Positions 22,376-34,400 of a stretch of DNA of 64,000 bases are shown here, piece by piece (position 1 is the first letter of the stretch; each line of letters opens with the position of its first letter). A program made the translations under genes and the position numbers. Origin of the DNA: Cryptomeria japonica (taxonomy: Eukaryota; Streptophyta; Pinopsida; Cupressales; Cupressaceae); assembly GCF_030272615.1 (NCBI RefSeq), contig NC_081415.1, positions 101,596,796 to 101,660,795 on the forward strand, written 5' to 3'. Below the pieces are notes generated by a model. The model did no database searches. It saw nothing but the letters and a program-made list of their open reading frames with translations, and was not told where the DNA came from.

Positions 22376-23509
22376 TTAGTTTGATGAAGAGCTTCCTATC
22401 GGTGGAGTACTACTTTGTCCTACTGGTGAAGTATTGATTGGTTCTACTGGTGGAGGAGTGTTCCCAACATTTAGGTCAGACTTTCTAATCCATTGTTTTG
22501 AGAATTCTTGCTTAACTTCTTCAACCTTTTCTTTACCTTTCAAGCTAGATCTTTTGTTGTCCATCGGTGATCCTTTGCTTCTACAGAATTTTGCAATATG
22601 CCCAATATTGTTACATGCATAACAAGTTACATTATTCTTCTGAATAGCTTTGCCATAACCTATGCCAGTTTGTGTTCTGGATTGATTAGATAAATGTCCA
22701 AATCTTCCACAAACATAACATCTCACATTCATTCTACAATTTTCAGAGTTGTGACCAACTTTGTTGCATTTTGAACATTGACCAGTGGATGTGTTGATAT
22801 TCTGATAATTCCTAGATCTACATTGATTTTCTCTATGACCATACTTATTATAGTTAAAGATTTTTCCATTGAATTTATAAGCATTAGGTTGTCTTACCGG
22901 TTTGCTATGATCCTGAGTGTTTGCAGTACCGGAGCTTTCTCCAACTTCAAAGCCATTTCCAGAAGTGTCACCTTTAGGTTTTTGATTCTTCAGCAAGTTA
23001 CCAAGTTCCTCTAAACTTTTCTTGAACTTATCTTTATGTTGATTTGCAATTTCTAGATCTCTTTCTAGGACTTCTTTTAGTCTCATTAGTTCATTTGAGT
23101 CATTCTGAGTGTGCATAAGATCTGTCTTTAATAGGTCATTTTCATAGCTAAGTCTTGTGTTCTCATTCGCTGCATCACTTAGTCTTTTGGTCAATTCTTC
23201 TTCATTCTTCTTCCTATCTTCAATTTCTTTACAGAATCTCATAGTCATATCTTGCATCTCATTCTTCATTGTTATGTTCTCCAATTTCAACTTGCTTATC
23301 TCATCATTAAGTGATTCCTTTTCATCATTCTCATTTTGCAACTTTTCACATAATTCTCTTCTCTTATTTCTTGCAATGGCAAAATTTCCTTGACTTGCCT
23401 GAATGATATCCTGAGATGCCTTTAGATCATCTTCAAGTTTGATGTTTTTCAATTTTTCTGCATCATAGTCTAAGAGAGCTGCTTCTAGTTGCTTCATCAG
23501 ATTTTCCAT
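22376..23509 (-). pseudogene. A1 gag-like protein with four zinc knuckles
   Basis: Open for about 377 codons from the Met at 23509 (MENLMKQLEAALLDYD). Residues 1 to about 180 are coiled coil. A linker of type NQKPKGDTSGNGFEVGESS follows. The knuckles are FNYNKYGHRENQC (first two Cys lost; A2 keeps CFNCNKYGHRENQC), CSKCNKVGHNSENC, CYVCGRFGHLSNQ (last Cys changed to Ser) and CYACNNIGHIAKFC. The tail reads EFSKQWIRKSD. The GDxSGxGF linker and terminal W-x-(R/P)-K motif resemble the C-terminal half of SIRE-lineage copia Gag. No capsid-type N-terminal domain is visible: the PBS is only about 60 bp upstream. The frame is intact but two knuckles are damaged. Confidence 0.75.
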
Positions 23510-23565
23510 TTTTACCGGTGTCAAGATCTTCCTCAACCTGTTAGGATTCTGAAAATAGAGGACTA

Positions 23566-23578
23566 GGCTCTGATACCA
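23566..23578 (-). promoter_or_regulatory. primer-binding site of A1
   Basis: The minus strand reads TGGTATCAGAGCC two bases inside the 5' LTR. It is an exact match to the initiator-Met tRNA PBS common in Ty1/copia elements. Confidence 0.88.
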
Positions 23579-23580
23579 AT

Positions 23581-24358
23581 TGTTAGGATTCCCACATATA
23601 CTGAGAGGGGGGGTGAATCAATATCTGATCGGTAATCAAAATTTCTCAACTTAAAACATGCAGAACATATTATAACAGTGTACCGGTATGCAAGAAATAA
23701 TGCAATAAATAGAAATGAAAGAAACCACATGAAAATCACACCATAACATAGTGATTTAATGAGGAAACCCGGTGTGGGAAAAACCTCGGTGGGATTTGTG
23801 ACCCACAATATTCACTTACTGGCCAATAAGAGAATATTACTTACAATAGGGCCCTGCACATGCAGGAAAGCCAAGTGCCTAGAGTTCACTGCTCAAATGG
23901 GAAGTCTCACTGACTTACAATGTGGATTATGCAAATCCAATAACTTGTACTGCTTTACAACAGCATCTTCAATGCCAGATTTAGTACCGGTTTCTGCTCT
24001 GTTCTTTACATATACCCCTTAACCTGTATTTCGCATGATAGGTCTGCCTTACTTTTTCACTTTCTTCACTTCCTTACCTTACCAAATGTCTATAATGATC
24101 TCTTTTATATATAAGTCATTTTACAATGATATCAAGTCGGCTTACAATGTTTTACAATAATAAACAAAAATGTAATATAACAAAAATCCTATCGGCCTCT
24201 GTGTCGGTGTGCTTCCTTTTTCTACCGGTGCTAGTGTAGAGTGTGATCTGCTGATGCCAGTGTAATGCCTTGCCAGTGCCATAGGATTGTAAGGTTGCCA
24301 TCAATGACAAAACCTTCAATCACCTACAATGTCTCATTGGAGTGTGCATATGCCAACA
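23581..24358 (-). repeat. 5' LTR of A1
   Basis: 778 bp with termini TGTTAGGATTCCC and ATATGCCAACA on the plus strand. Modules in element sense from the right: TGTTGGCATATGCACACTCC, TTTTGTCATTGATGGCAACC, TATA-like box, CCTGCATGTGCAGGG, GTGGGTCACAAATCCCACC with TTTTTCCCACACC, and the U5 stem-loop (decayed here). Confidence 0.9.
24101..24114 (-). promoter_or_regulatory. probable TATA box of A1 LTR
   Basis: The minus strand reads TTATATATAAAAGA about 245 bp into the LTR. A TATA-like ATATATGTATG occupies the equivalent place in A2 and A4 LTRs. This would place U3 at about 24358-24115. Confidence 0.5.
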
Positions 24359-27300
24359 CCCTTCCGGTGTCTTAAGTCCGGGAACCAGAGCCTCAAAAAT
24401 TTCTTTTCTCAAAGAAATGAGGTAATCTAGTTTAGGACCAAGTTGACATTTTAAACTCTTTGCCTTATCCTTTATTCTCTCTTTATCCTTTTCTAACTTC
24501 TCTATTTTCTCTTCAAGATCTGCAATTTTCTTTTCTATCTCCAAAAATGAATCTGATGTGCCTATCAGATTGTTAGCAATATTGTTAATCTCATCTTGTG
24601 CTTTGCTGATTTCCTTGTCTAGGTCTTCTATCGCAATATTTGTTTTACAAGTATCTCTATATAGTTTCTTGAAATCCAAAATTGTCTCTCCTAGTTTCGG
24701 TAATAAGGTGTCCATTTTCTCCTTGTTCTTCTTCACTATTTCCTCAAAGAATTTCTCTTTCTCCTTAATCATTCTTTCTTTAAATGTGTCCTCATTAATT
24801 TGATCAACTATCAAAATGTTGCCAGTGATGAATTTAGACAATGTGTCTAGTTTTCCTAAAAAATCTTTATTGTCTATAATGCACTTTGGTGCTATCAATT
24901 TAAGAATAGGGATTGCGTCATCAATAGCCTTATCAGCTTGTGCATTACACTCTGTAATTTTCTTTATTGAATCTAGTAGGACCTCAGTCACATTTGTAGG
25001 CTAGTATTCAGTTATTGAAGTACCAGATGCTTGCCCAACTGTTTTCACAATATCCATCCTGCCGGTTGTAGTAATAACCTTGCTTGTTTCGACCTCTGGT
25101 AGGTCAGTTTGTGTTTGCATTTCTATTAGCAAAGGTTTAGGCTTTTCAGTTTTAGCCAGTGACATTGTCTCGATCTGAATCTGTGTCTCAACTTGTTTCT
25201 ATTCTGGTTTCTCCATCTATGTCTCAGAAGGTTTTTTTGAGCTCTCAACTTTCGGTTTCACAGATGTAGTCTTTGTATGCACTTCTGGTTTCTCAGTTTG
25301 TACCTCTGCACTGTCCATTGCCGGTTCTCCAGATGGTTTTTCAGTTTTATCTACCAGTTCTTCTAATGGTTTATTAGTGGTGTCCTCTGTCAGTTTCTCT
25401 ATCTGAGTAAGTTTTTTTGTGCTTATATTTATAGTGTCATTGACTCTAATCTCAACATTTGCAGCCGGTGACTCTGTAGTCACATCTTTCTTCTTATCCT
25501 TAGTGGTTTCTTTATCTACCACAATGTTCACCTCTTGTGTGTCAATATTTATAGTATACAAAACTTCAGACTCAGGATTTGTATCCTCTAGAGGAGTCTC
25601 TATACTCTCAGTGGCCGGTTTATTATCTGTAGTTTCTACCGGTGGAGTATCCTAAGGAGGTGGGGTTAAGTTATCAGTTATTTTTAGGCTTCGAGGTCCA
25701 CCTACCTTATCTTTCCCCTTATCCCTATCCTTTTGATATACCCTGATGGTTTTAGGTCTTAGTAACTCTTCTTGCTTCTCTTTTTCTACAAAGAATACGT
25801 CCCATGCATCTATTGTTTCTTCAGAGACTTCATTCACTCTACCTGCCATTAGTGCTACATGGCGATGAGCAGTTGAAAACACTGTCCGGTTAGCCTCACT
25901 GATTAATTGGTCTATTTCATCAGGTGAGTTAACTGGATGCACTACAAGTAATTTTATAATTTTAATTTTCTTATCTAGCTCAACAATGGCTACCCTTCTA
26001 GCTTCTAGTCTTCTATACAACTCATTGGGTATCTCATCAATAATTTTCATCAAAAATTTCTTGTAAATATCCAAGTGTAAAATTACACTATTTTCAATGC
26101 TTTCTTTGTCATTAGCAGAAAGTGTGTTATATCATTTGCTAATGTTTTTCAACTTTCCATCCTCTATTATTTCGTTAAGGAGCTTATCTACTAGAGCAAT
26201 GTTTTGTTTTATCTTCTTCTTCTTTGGAGTCATTTTCTTAACAGGAGGCCTAACTTCCTATTGCTTTTGTCTTGTTTTCCTAGGTGTGGGTGAGGGTGTC
26301 GATGAGGGTTTTGTTTTCCTTTCTACCCTTTTGAATACCACTAGTATATCACTCTCAAAAGAAGTTTCAACCGATGAAATATGAGCTTCCGATTGAAGTC
26401 CTTCTAGCTCACTATCTTTGATACTAGTTTGTTTCAAAACATTTTCTTTAATTTACTTTTCCTGACGAGTTCCTTTCCTTACTATTTCTTCAACTTTCTT
26501 AACCCTTTTTCTTGACTGAATTCCACTTTCAATTGTTTCTGCATTTCCAAAGACTTTCTCAGTGGGTTCCTTCTATGCTTCAAGGAGGGCTTTTGCATAA
26601 GTTTCTATGATGTTATCATCTATTTCATAGCCCATTTCAGTTACCTAGATAGTCCTAGGGACAACTACCTCCATCCAGATTTCATCCTTTTTAATTACAA
26701 AGCATATTTCCTTCTGTTATTTATCTACAATTGTCTATGACAGTCTTATTATTGTCTTAATTTGATCTTTTAGTGCTTGAAAATGTTCATTTAAATTTTT
26801 CTCCCTGTTTTCTCCCATGTTGTTTAATAGATCCAATAGTTGCTTTCCTACCGGTATATCAAAGCCAAAATCTTTCTTACCAATACCGAGTACTTGTTTA
26901 TTAATATACATCATTAAACATACAAGTAAATTTCCAAATCTAAAGGTTCCTTTCTTATCTCCCTTTATCTTCTTCAGATTGTCTATCAATTCATCTTTGA
27001 GTCATTCACACACATCTATTCTAGCATTTTTGTTAACCATATTATATGCACTTTTAATACATAGGCTAGATACTAAGTTCAACCTATTTGCATGTGTAGC
27101 TTTGTAGCCTAAAATCATACTGACAAATCTGACATTGATGTCCTTCACATCATTTACCCTTAGAGACCTTTTGTCAAATGTTGCGCTGGTTAGATCTATC
27201 ACTGTGTCATTTGAGACCCTTTTAGTTCTATCAGGTCTGCTACCGGTGGAAGGTAACCCTGTTACTTCTTTTACTACTTCTTTGGCGATCTTATGGATTG

Positions 27301-27681
27301 AATCCAACCAAAAGAATTCACCATGGACTTTTCTTAGCACAATTCTTATAAAATCCTCAGGAAATCATGAATGCTAAGAATATCCATAAAACCTAGGGTT
27401 CCTACTACCTTGTGTTTCGGCTTGACATTTCCAAAATCATCACAAATCACAGTCCTATACATGTTTTTGATCTCATCATCACCTAATTCCTCTATATGAC
27501 AATGTGGGTATATTCTAGGGTCTTCAACATAGACTAATCCCGTAGGAATTTGAGAAAGTGCACCTAGGGTATCTTATTTCTTTGCAATTTCAGGAACTAG
27601 TTTGAATATGGGTCTAGGGTGCTTAATAACCTCAATCACAGTAGGGTTTGCAATAAATTCAAGATCAGAGGAGGATTCGAT
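24359..27681 (-). pseudogene. A2 second ORF, unassigned large protein
   Basis: Colinear with A1: VHGEFFWLDSIHKIAKEVV (about 27330), RSLRVNDVKDINVRFVSMIL, TFRFGNLLVCLMMYI (26989-26735), DIYKKFLMKIIDEIPNELYR (26074-25652), a P/T/E-rich spacer (25561-25217) and a C-terminal coiled coil (24991-24359, continuing at 17868 and leftwards beyond A1). The start codon is lost (ATG to ATC near 27681). The region that is frameshifted in A1 reads through here without a break. Stops and indels elsewhere prevent expression. Confidence 0.75.
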
Positions 27682-28802
27682 GAATATAAATACCTCAATC
27701 TACCTTAGGGATGAGTGCTTGGATGAACTACTTCACTTCTTCGCTAAGGATGCCTTCGCTCAGGAATTTTCATGCTCTCGAAGATTTGAATGCTTGGTGA
27801 ATCAAAAAGGAGACAAAACACTTGCTTTATAATGTTATTTTCTCCAACTACCACATTTAATGTGTTGTTCTCAAAATGTGATTCCCCTTAAGACCCTTAT
27901 AGTAATATGATAAACTCTGTCTGCAAAAGAGAGATCAAAGAGAAGGAGGCTTTCAGAACAACATATGACAAGGTTTGATTAACCTTCTACACTTCGAACT
28001 TGTCCAAAGTTCAGGCGGGTATACCTTTTGTGAACTAAGTTCACACTTTTAAAAGACAAGTCCATAGTAAACCAGTCTGAAAACCAGTGGATCTTATCAT
28101 CTTAAAACCAACTAAAACAAAGAAATAAAACTTGTACTCATGTTCAACATTTGATCTACAAGATGTGTAAAATACAACCACAACAGATGCCAGTGCCTTA
28201 TCCAGGCCATAGAGTCATCTAAGTTTAAACAATACTCCCACAATCAAATATCTCTGCACATCCTATCAGCTTGGCTTCTGCAGATCCCCACATATGCCTG
28301 ACATACATAAGAATTTATTCATACCAAAACTAAATTGCATTTATCAAATTCAAAGTATCCCACAAAGAATTTACTGGTATAAGTGATTCCTGCATATTTA
28401 ATTCCCCTCCTGAAGAGAAAAGCTAAGAAGCGCATCTACTTGAAATTGCCTTACAACCCATATTCAAAAGGAATAACCCTAGATTACTCAAAATGAAACA
28501 GTAAATATTTGCAAACATACTTGAAGACAACACAAAGTTTAAGCTCAAAACCGATAGTTTGTGTATTGATATTGTTTCAAAAAGTATTACAAAAACATTT
28601 GAATGTTCTCCATTAAGACTTAGAAAAAAGCTCAGATAAATTTTTGCAGCGTTTCTTACAATTCCTTGTGATCCTAGTTTTACTAGTCCTGGTATCCATT
28701 TATAATAACATGGATGCATACATAGCTTCATACTTTCCTAGGGAAATCGTTACAATCATTACTTCTCTTAAGAAGTAGTTACAAAACCTTTTCCAAATGC
28801 GG

Positions 28803-31800
28803 TTACAAGTCCTTTTCAACATCTAAAGCTTCTTCTACTTGTTGTTCTATTGAAACCTCTTCTAATTGCTCTACATCTAGTATTGCATATTTTCTTGTCC
28901 ATTCCTGGTACACATCATTAGCAAGCCACGAGAAGTTAATCACTTTTCCTTTTGTCTTGGCTAATCTTTTCCAAGAGTTCTACATTTTGTTAACATCTGA
29001 ATTTAGAAAACCATAATGAGATTTGATTTTCTCAATCTCCTCAATTGTTTTGATAAATATGGAGGCATCCTCTGAATTAATAATTCCTTTTATTCTTAAT
29101 GACAATTTAGCTTCTAATTCCTTAAGCCATATTTGTTTGTCTTTTAATTGAGTTGGACTGACAAAATCCCCTGGGAGTAATTCAAAAACTTGATCAGTGT
29201 ACTCTTTTTTGTACAAGTTGATCTTTCTATGTGCATTATCTACTCCTTCTGCTAACTTTACTAAATCCTTTGTCATATCATAAGTAGATTTAATAATAGG
29301 GTTAGCACCTGCCTCATCATAGGATACAAAAATAAGTTCTATATCCTGCTCTCTGGGATTTCACTTGTCAAAAATAGGCATTAGAACAGACTTGTCTCCA
29401 TTTAGCTCATTCCACATTTCTAAAATCTTGCTCATGTTGTTGTACATTAGTGAGGATCCTATGGTGTCAGCAAAAATCAAAATTGTAGCCCTGACTCTCT
29501 CTTCATATTTCTTTGCATAAAGGGCCTGAGCCTGTTTTTGCTTCTCCAATTCATGGGGAGTGATCTCAATCAACTAGGAACTATAAGGTGCTGGAGATGG
29601 TGGGAATTCAATAATGGGACTGGTAGGTGGAGACCTTGCAAGAGAAGAGGAGATCATCAATGTTGAGGACTTACCTTGATGGTATTATCCTGCCAATTGG
29701 CTTTGTAGCTTGGCAATGATGCTATCTTTACCCCTTACCTCCTCCTTGGTACTATTATAAGCTTTTAAAACTATCTCCAACTTAGCTTGGAGATCTGCTT
29801 TTTCCTTTGCCTCTCTTTTTGCTACTGCAACACTAAACTTTGCAGTCTCTAGAACAATGTTAGCAGCTTCTACCACCCTAGTGTTTTGTACTCTTTTCAC
29901 TATCATACCTCCAAGGTAACTTGACCCTGGGGTGTCCTTATTTTTTCTATTTTCATCTCTTTTCAAAGACCACATAACCAGGGCAGTGTTATCCTTATTG
30001 AAGGTGACCCCTTCCATAGGTTTGGTCTCTTTCCTCACTGCCTCTAAAACCAAGGCATCTGCTATATCCCATTCAGGGAGAATGAGTACACCAACCTTTT
30101 CTACCATGTCTCTTCCTTGCTCAGGTGTGATGGTCTTGAACTCATTGACCATTTATTACTTTACTTCTTCCTCCACCATAGCTGGATCCTTGTGGGGCTG
30201 ATCACTCTTCCTCTTTTCACATCTAGCATTAAACTGATCAATATTCTGCTTCCACATGAATTGCATGAAAGCTCCTAATGTGACAAAGTTATTATCAGCC
30301 ATGAAATCTTGACTGGCTGTTTTGATCTCAGGATCCAAATCCTAGCCTTTGAACTCATTAGTGGTTATGTTCATCTCAGCATTAAGGGGCTCCTCTGGCA
30401 TTCCCTCTTCCACTTCATCATAGGTGTAGGCTATCTCTCCAAGACTACCTAATTGTAACAGTTGCTCAACTACTACCTATTCATCTCCTATATGAATGGG
30501 GGATTGAGATGGGGAATACAAGAGTTCATCAGATTGCACTTCCTTTCACATTCTTTGTCTCTTTAGGCTCTCCTGAATGTCAATGACTTCCTGCATTTTC
30601 CTCTTTCCTCTTGAGGTAGAAGGCTCCCCTGTTGTTGGCACCAACACACTATAGTTGGACTTTTTATGTAGCATGTAATCACCTAGAGGGTTTGCTTTAG
30701 AAGATGTAGACCTAGTTATAACTAGTCTTGCTTTCTCAGGGTTATTATTAATCACAACCTCCCTCTTCTCTTTCAATGTCTGCATTACATCCTCAAAACA
30801 AAGAATTAAGAATTTTACCTTTTCTTCAAAGGGGTGAAAGTTGTACAAAGGGTCATAGCTGGTGTCAAATTGGTGCACAAAATCTAAGGCCTTGTTGTAG
30901 GCCACCCACTTTTCTTTCCTTAGCTCTTTCTCATCCAAATCAAACTCATTCCTGATGAGGTCTTCAGGGAATTGGAATTGGTGAGGTCTACCTCTGCATA
31001 CTGCCCTTTTCCTAAACATGCCATTGAAGAAATCTTCAAGGTCAGCACACCTTGATATTGCAGTTGATAAATGGTAGGGTTGAAGGAAATCTTCAAAGCA
31101 CTTCCAGCCTCCTTTAGTTATTAGAAACTAATGTGCTATGGTAATTGTAGGGAAAATGGTCCCTTTACCTCTACCTGTCAGCTCTACTTCTTGCACACTA
31201 CCAATCTGCCTGAGAACTTCTACAATTCCTACTTTAAGTGGGACCTGATATGGCAACAAAAATGGAGTGCCTCTGAAACCATACACTCGAAAAACTATGG
31301 AGACAGGGTATAAGCACATATCACCCCAATTATGGACAATTTTAATATCTTCAGCAAACTCTTTTGGTCTAATGAATTCCAAAAGAACTTTAGGGACTCT
31401 CGGATTCTTTGAACATATAAGAGTCATGATCTTGGATGCAAAGCACTTATCAAACCTCAAGTATCTAGAATCTTCTCTGTCCCATGACAACACTGTACTC
31501 CATAACTGAACTGGCATCTTCTCTCCATCCTTCTCTTTCACAAGATCCATTCCATTTGCAAAATAATCACCACCCTTGAATAAAAATAAGTGCATGAGGA
31601 GGGAGTACCATCCAAAAGGCCTATCCACTTTCCCATTCTTTATCCCTATCAATCCTTCATGAATGGCATCAATAATATAGGAGGCATAATCAAAGGTCAT
31701 TGCCAGAGAAGGATTTAAAATTTGAGCAATCATTAACATGTAATGAGTTGGCATGTTTGCTTCAGCATCCTCTCTGAGAATTTGGTAGAGTGACCAGTAT

Positions 31801-32423
31801 AATCCCTTGGCTCTAAGGGTGAACAAATTTAAGGAGAAAGGCTCCATAGTATTAGGTCCTACAACTGTGAATCCACCTATTTTTACAAAGAATTCTTTAA
31901 GAGGGCCATTCCTAAGGTGATTCCTCTGTACATTGTAAACTTGATCCAATGATTTAAAATTGATGGGTTCCAAAAAATTGGAAAATTCACTAAGCCCAAA
32001 TACATTTCTGAACTCCTCATTATTTATTTCAATGAGGGTTTTTTCATTTATATCCCTGACACTCCTTGTAATGGGGTCATAGTTGTGTGCAATTTGAGTT
32101 AGGAGATCCACTTCCATGAACACTCCAGGAACCACCAATTTACCTACATCCAATTCCCAAATACTGTTCAACTAGGCTGGGAAGTGTCTCATACCAAATC
32201 CGACCTTAAATAAGCCCAATCCAAACAACCCTATCAGTGGGTCTCTCAGCCAATTGCCTTTGTCATACAATCCTTCTCCTATTCTCAGGTGAGGAGATTT
32301 TGGCACTAACTCTTTTACCTTAGCTACCACATTAGTTGACATGGTCAACTGTTCTAGGAAATCATCACAGATTGCCCTCTCATGGTAACTAACCTTTCCT
32401 AAGAACTCCCTTTTAGGTGCCAT
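28803..32423 (-). pseudogene. B1 large ORF, unassigned element protein
   Basis: From MAPKREFLGKVSYHERAI (32423) to DVEKDL-stop (28803) all open pieces lie in one frame: about 1,207 codons broken by some eleven stops and no net frameshift. Order: N-terminal region; VPGVFMEVDLLTQIAHNYDP; a helical region with KGLYWSLYQILREDAEANMP; LYPVSIVFRVYGFRGTPFLL. A basic S/T-rich segment (STSRGKRKMQEV) follows, then coiled-coil regions (29685-30152, 29361-29573, 28980-29276). I do not recognise it. Like the A-family second ORF it combines a helical N-terminal part, a basic middle and a coiled-coil C-terminus. B2 carries a colinear diverged homologue. Confidence 0.7.
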
Positions 32424-32699
32424 CTTAAAATTACTGTGCAAGCAACTTAATTACTAACCAAAACAGCTCTGTAATAGATCAAAACCCCAATTTAAACAAA
32501 CTATCAAGTAATTGCTAAGCAATAGTACAAGAGAACCTATTCTTGGCTTGAATAAATTTTCTCTACACCCGCTTCTTTGCAATAGCTCTTCAAAATGATG
32601 CCTTCATTTAATGGATGCGAGATCATATACGGTAGTCAGGCTCTTAACTGTGACATTGATACCGCATGCTTCGGCCATCCCTTCAAAATTGAATTCATA

Positions 32700-34400
32700 G
32701 AAGAATTCAAAAATTTTGCTCCAACGGGTCATAACACACTTGTGTATTTTCTTTTCCACTCTTTCGCCATTTTGCAGAGCATAACATCCTTACACGTTCA
32801 TCTAGTGAAGTCACGCCAACCACTAGATCAAATCAAACTTGCACTGCCTTTGCCCTTTTACCTTTCCTCATCAAACAAAAAGCTAAAAATCCTTGCCCTG
32901 CTTCACGAACAGTAGCCAACATGCACTTTAACCCAGCGAAGCCATGCTAGTCGTCCGATCAGATGAGACTTGATCAGTTTTTACACCATCTTAACCTCTT
33001 TGCCTTAGCATCGGGCCCTACCTCCATTTCACCACTTTGCAAGCTTTAACCCTTGAGCATTTTTCTTTTGCGAAGCTATGCCAAGTGTTAGATGGAGCTC
33101 TAACTACCTGACCTTTAACTTCTAACCGGTACCGTCAGTTTTTTAACTAACCACGCCTTAACTTGATGGCTAATGGTTTTTGCTATTTCGTAGAGGTTAA
33201 TCCACTTTCATCTTTGGGCCACAAAACAATGAGAAGGGTTGGGTCAATCTTGAGATGAATGCCTTTTAAGTGGGCCCTTTATCCAGGTATTACTTACCCC
33301 ACTTGTTCACCGGTTAAAAAATGCCACATGGCACTCGGCCATTAGCCCTAGAAGCTCCTTCAGGTTTAGTTCTGAGTCAGCCACGTGTCTTACTCCACTA
33401 TTCCCACATAACCGCTGGTTACACCTTGGCGAGCCCTTAATCACCTTTTAAAACCATGTGTCAACTGACACATCATCATCAAGCTCTACAAAAAGCAGCA
33501 GTTGTCATGCCATGTCACGCCTTCATGTGACTTCCACCTGTCTTTCACAACTTTGCGAACATTAATCTCCATTTGGTTTACAGCCACAAAGTCACGGGAA
33601 CTGTTAGATCAAAATGAAGTTGATCGGCCTTTACCTTCATGCCTTGCCTGTCCTTTGGGCCCACTAGCTCTTTCACCATTTCGCAGGCTTAAAAACTACT
33701 AGCATCTTACCCTCGCGAATTCACGCAAGCCATTAGATCTAGAGAACTTTTTGGTTGCTTTAACAACTTGCTCAGAACCGACAGACATGGGCCTCTGACT
33801 CAATCTTATCCACCTGGCATCTTATCTCTCTTGAATTGACGTGTCAACTTCTTATTCGCTGAAAGAATTCTATGGGATCCACTTCGTCCTTGCCACCTGT
33901 ATCTACCGGGTCATTTCTCATCTCACAGTATGACTCATCTCCTTGGGCCCACCTCTTAATCCTCAAATGTATACTCGCTGAACACTTTGATTTTTTGGTC
34001 ACATGTCACTTTCTTACTTGCCATCTCAGCCAGTTGGACTACTCGCTTGGAATGCCATGTCATTTCACCATTTTGTGAAATTTATCTTTCAAGCACCTTC
34101 ACCCCATGAAACTACGCTAGCCATTAGATCTGGAGGACATGCGCATCTATTATGCCTTTTAGTAACCTCTTTTGCCCGAGCCCAAAACCCTTTTCGCCAT
34201 TTCGCAAAAGGTAACTTACTTGCTTATTTCGGCTGCGAATCAATGCGAGCCGTTGGATTCAAAATGAGATGGAATCTCATTAAGTTGGCTGCCAATGCAC
34301 ACGGTCAAGCCTGATTTTGCCTTTCACTATTTTGCATAGCTTAACACACTAACAACTTTGCCTAATGAAATAGCGAAAGGCATAGATTTATCTGAGAGTT
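32700..34400 (-). repeat. degenerate tandem repeats in B1 leader
   Basis: Two phrases alternate on the plus strand: TTTC(A/G)CCATTTTGCA(A/G)A-like (about 32763, 33677, 34195, 34325) and ACGCnAnCCATTAGATC-like (about 32813, 33724, 34114). Weaker versions lie at 32942, 33078 and 34246. Spacing is roughly 130-500 bp. The stretch is GC-richer than its surroundings and non-coding. Short open frames here are not conserved. Confidence 0.5.

Larger units (their letters stand above)
17869..24358 (-). mobile_element. A-family LTR element A1, complete
   Basis: This is the best-preserved copy (6.49 kb). Order on the minus strand: 5' LTR (23581-24358), PBS, gag, second ORF, PPT, 3' LTR (17869-18649). Flanks CTCTT (17864-17868) and CCCTT (24359-24363) form a TSD with one mismatch. 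It interrupts the C-terminal coding part of A2: sequence left of 17869 and right of 24363 joins into one stretch aligning with about 18910-19050 of A1 itself. No pol domains exist anywhere in it. Confidence 0.88.

Noticed and set aside
23563-24022. Recurring 80-95-codon frames such as MWVTNPTEVFPTPGFL and MRKPxVGKTSVGFVTHN
   Set aside because: They lie in the LTRs of A1, A2 and A4 and recur only because the LTR blocks recur; they run in both orientations with no coding constraint.
33502-34314. Plus-strand frames of 66-103 codons in the B1 leader
   Set aside because: They fall in the degenerate repeat leader, antisense to the element, and are not shared between repeat units.
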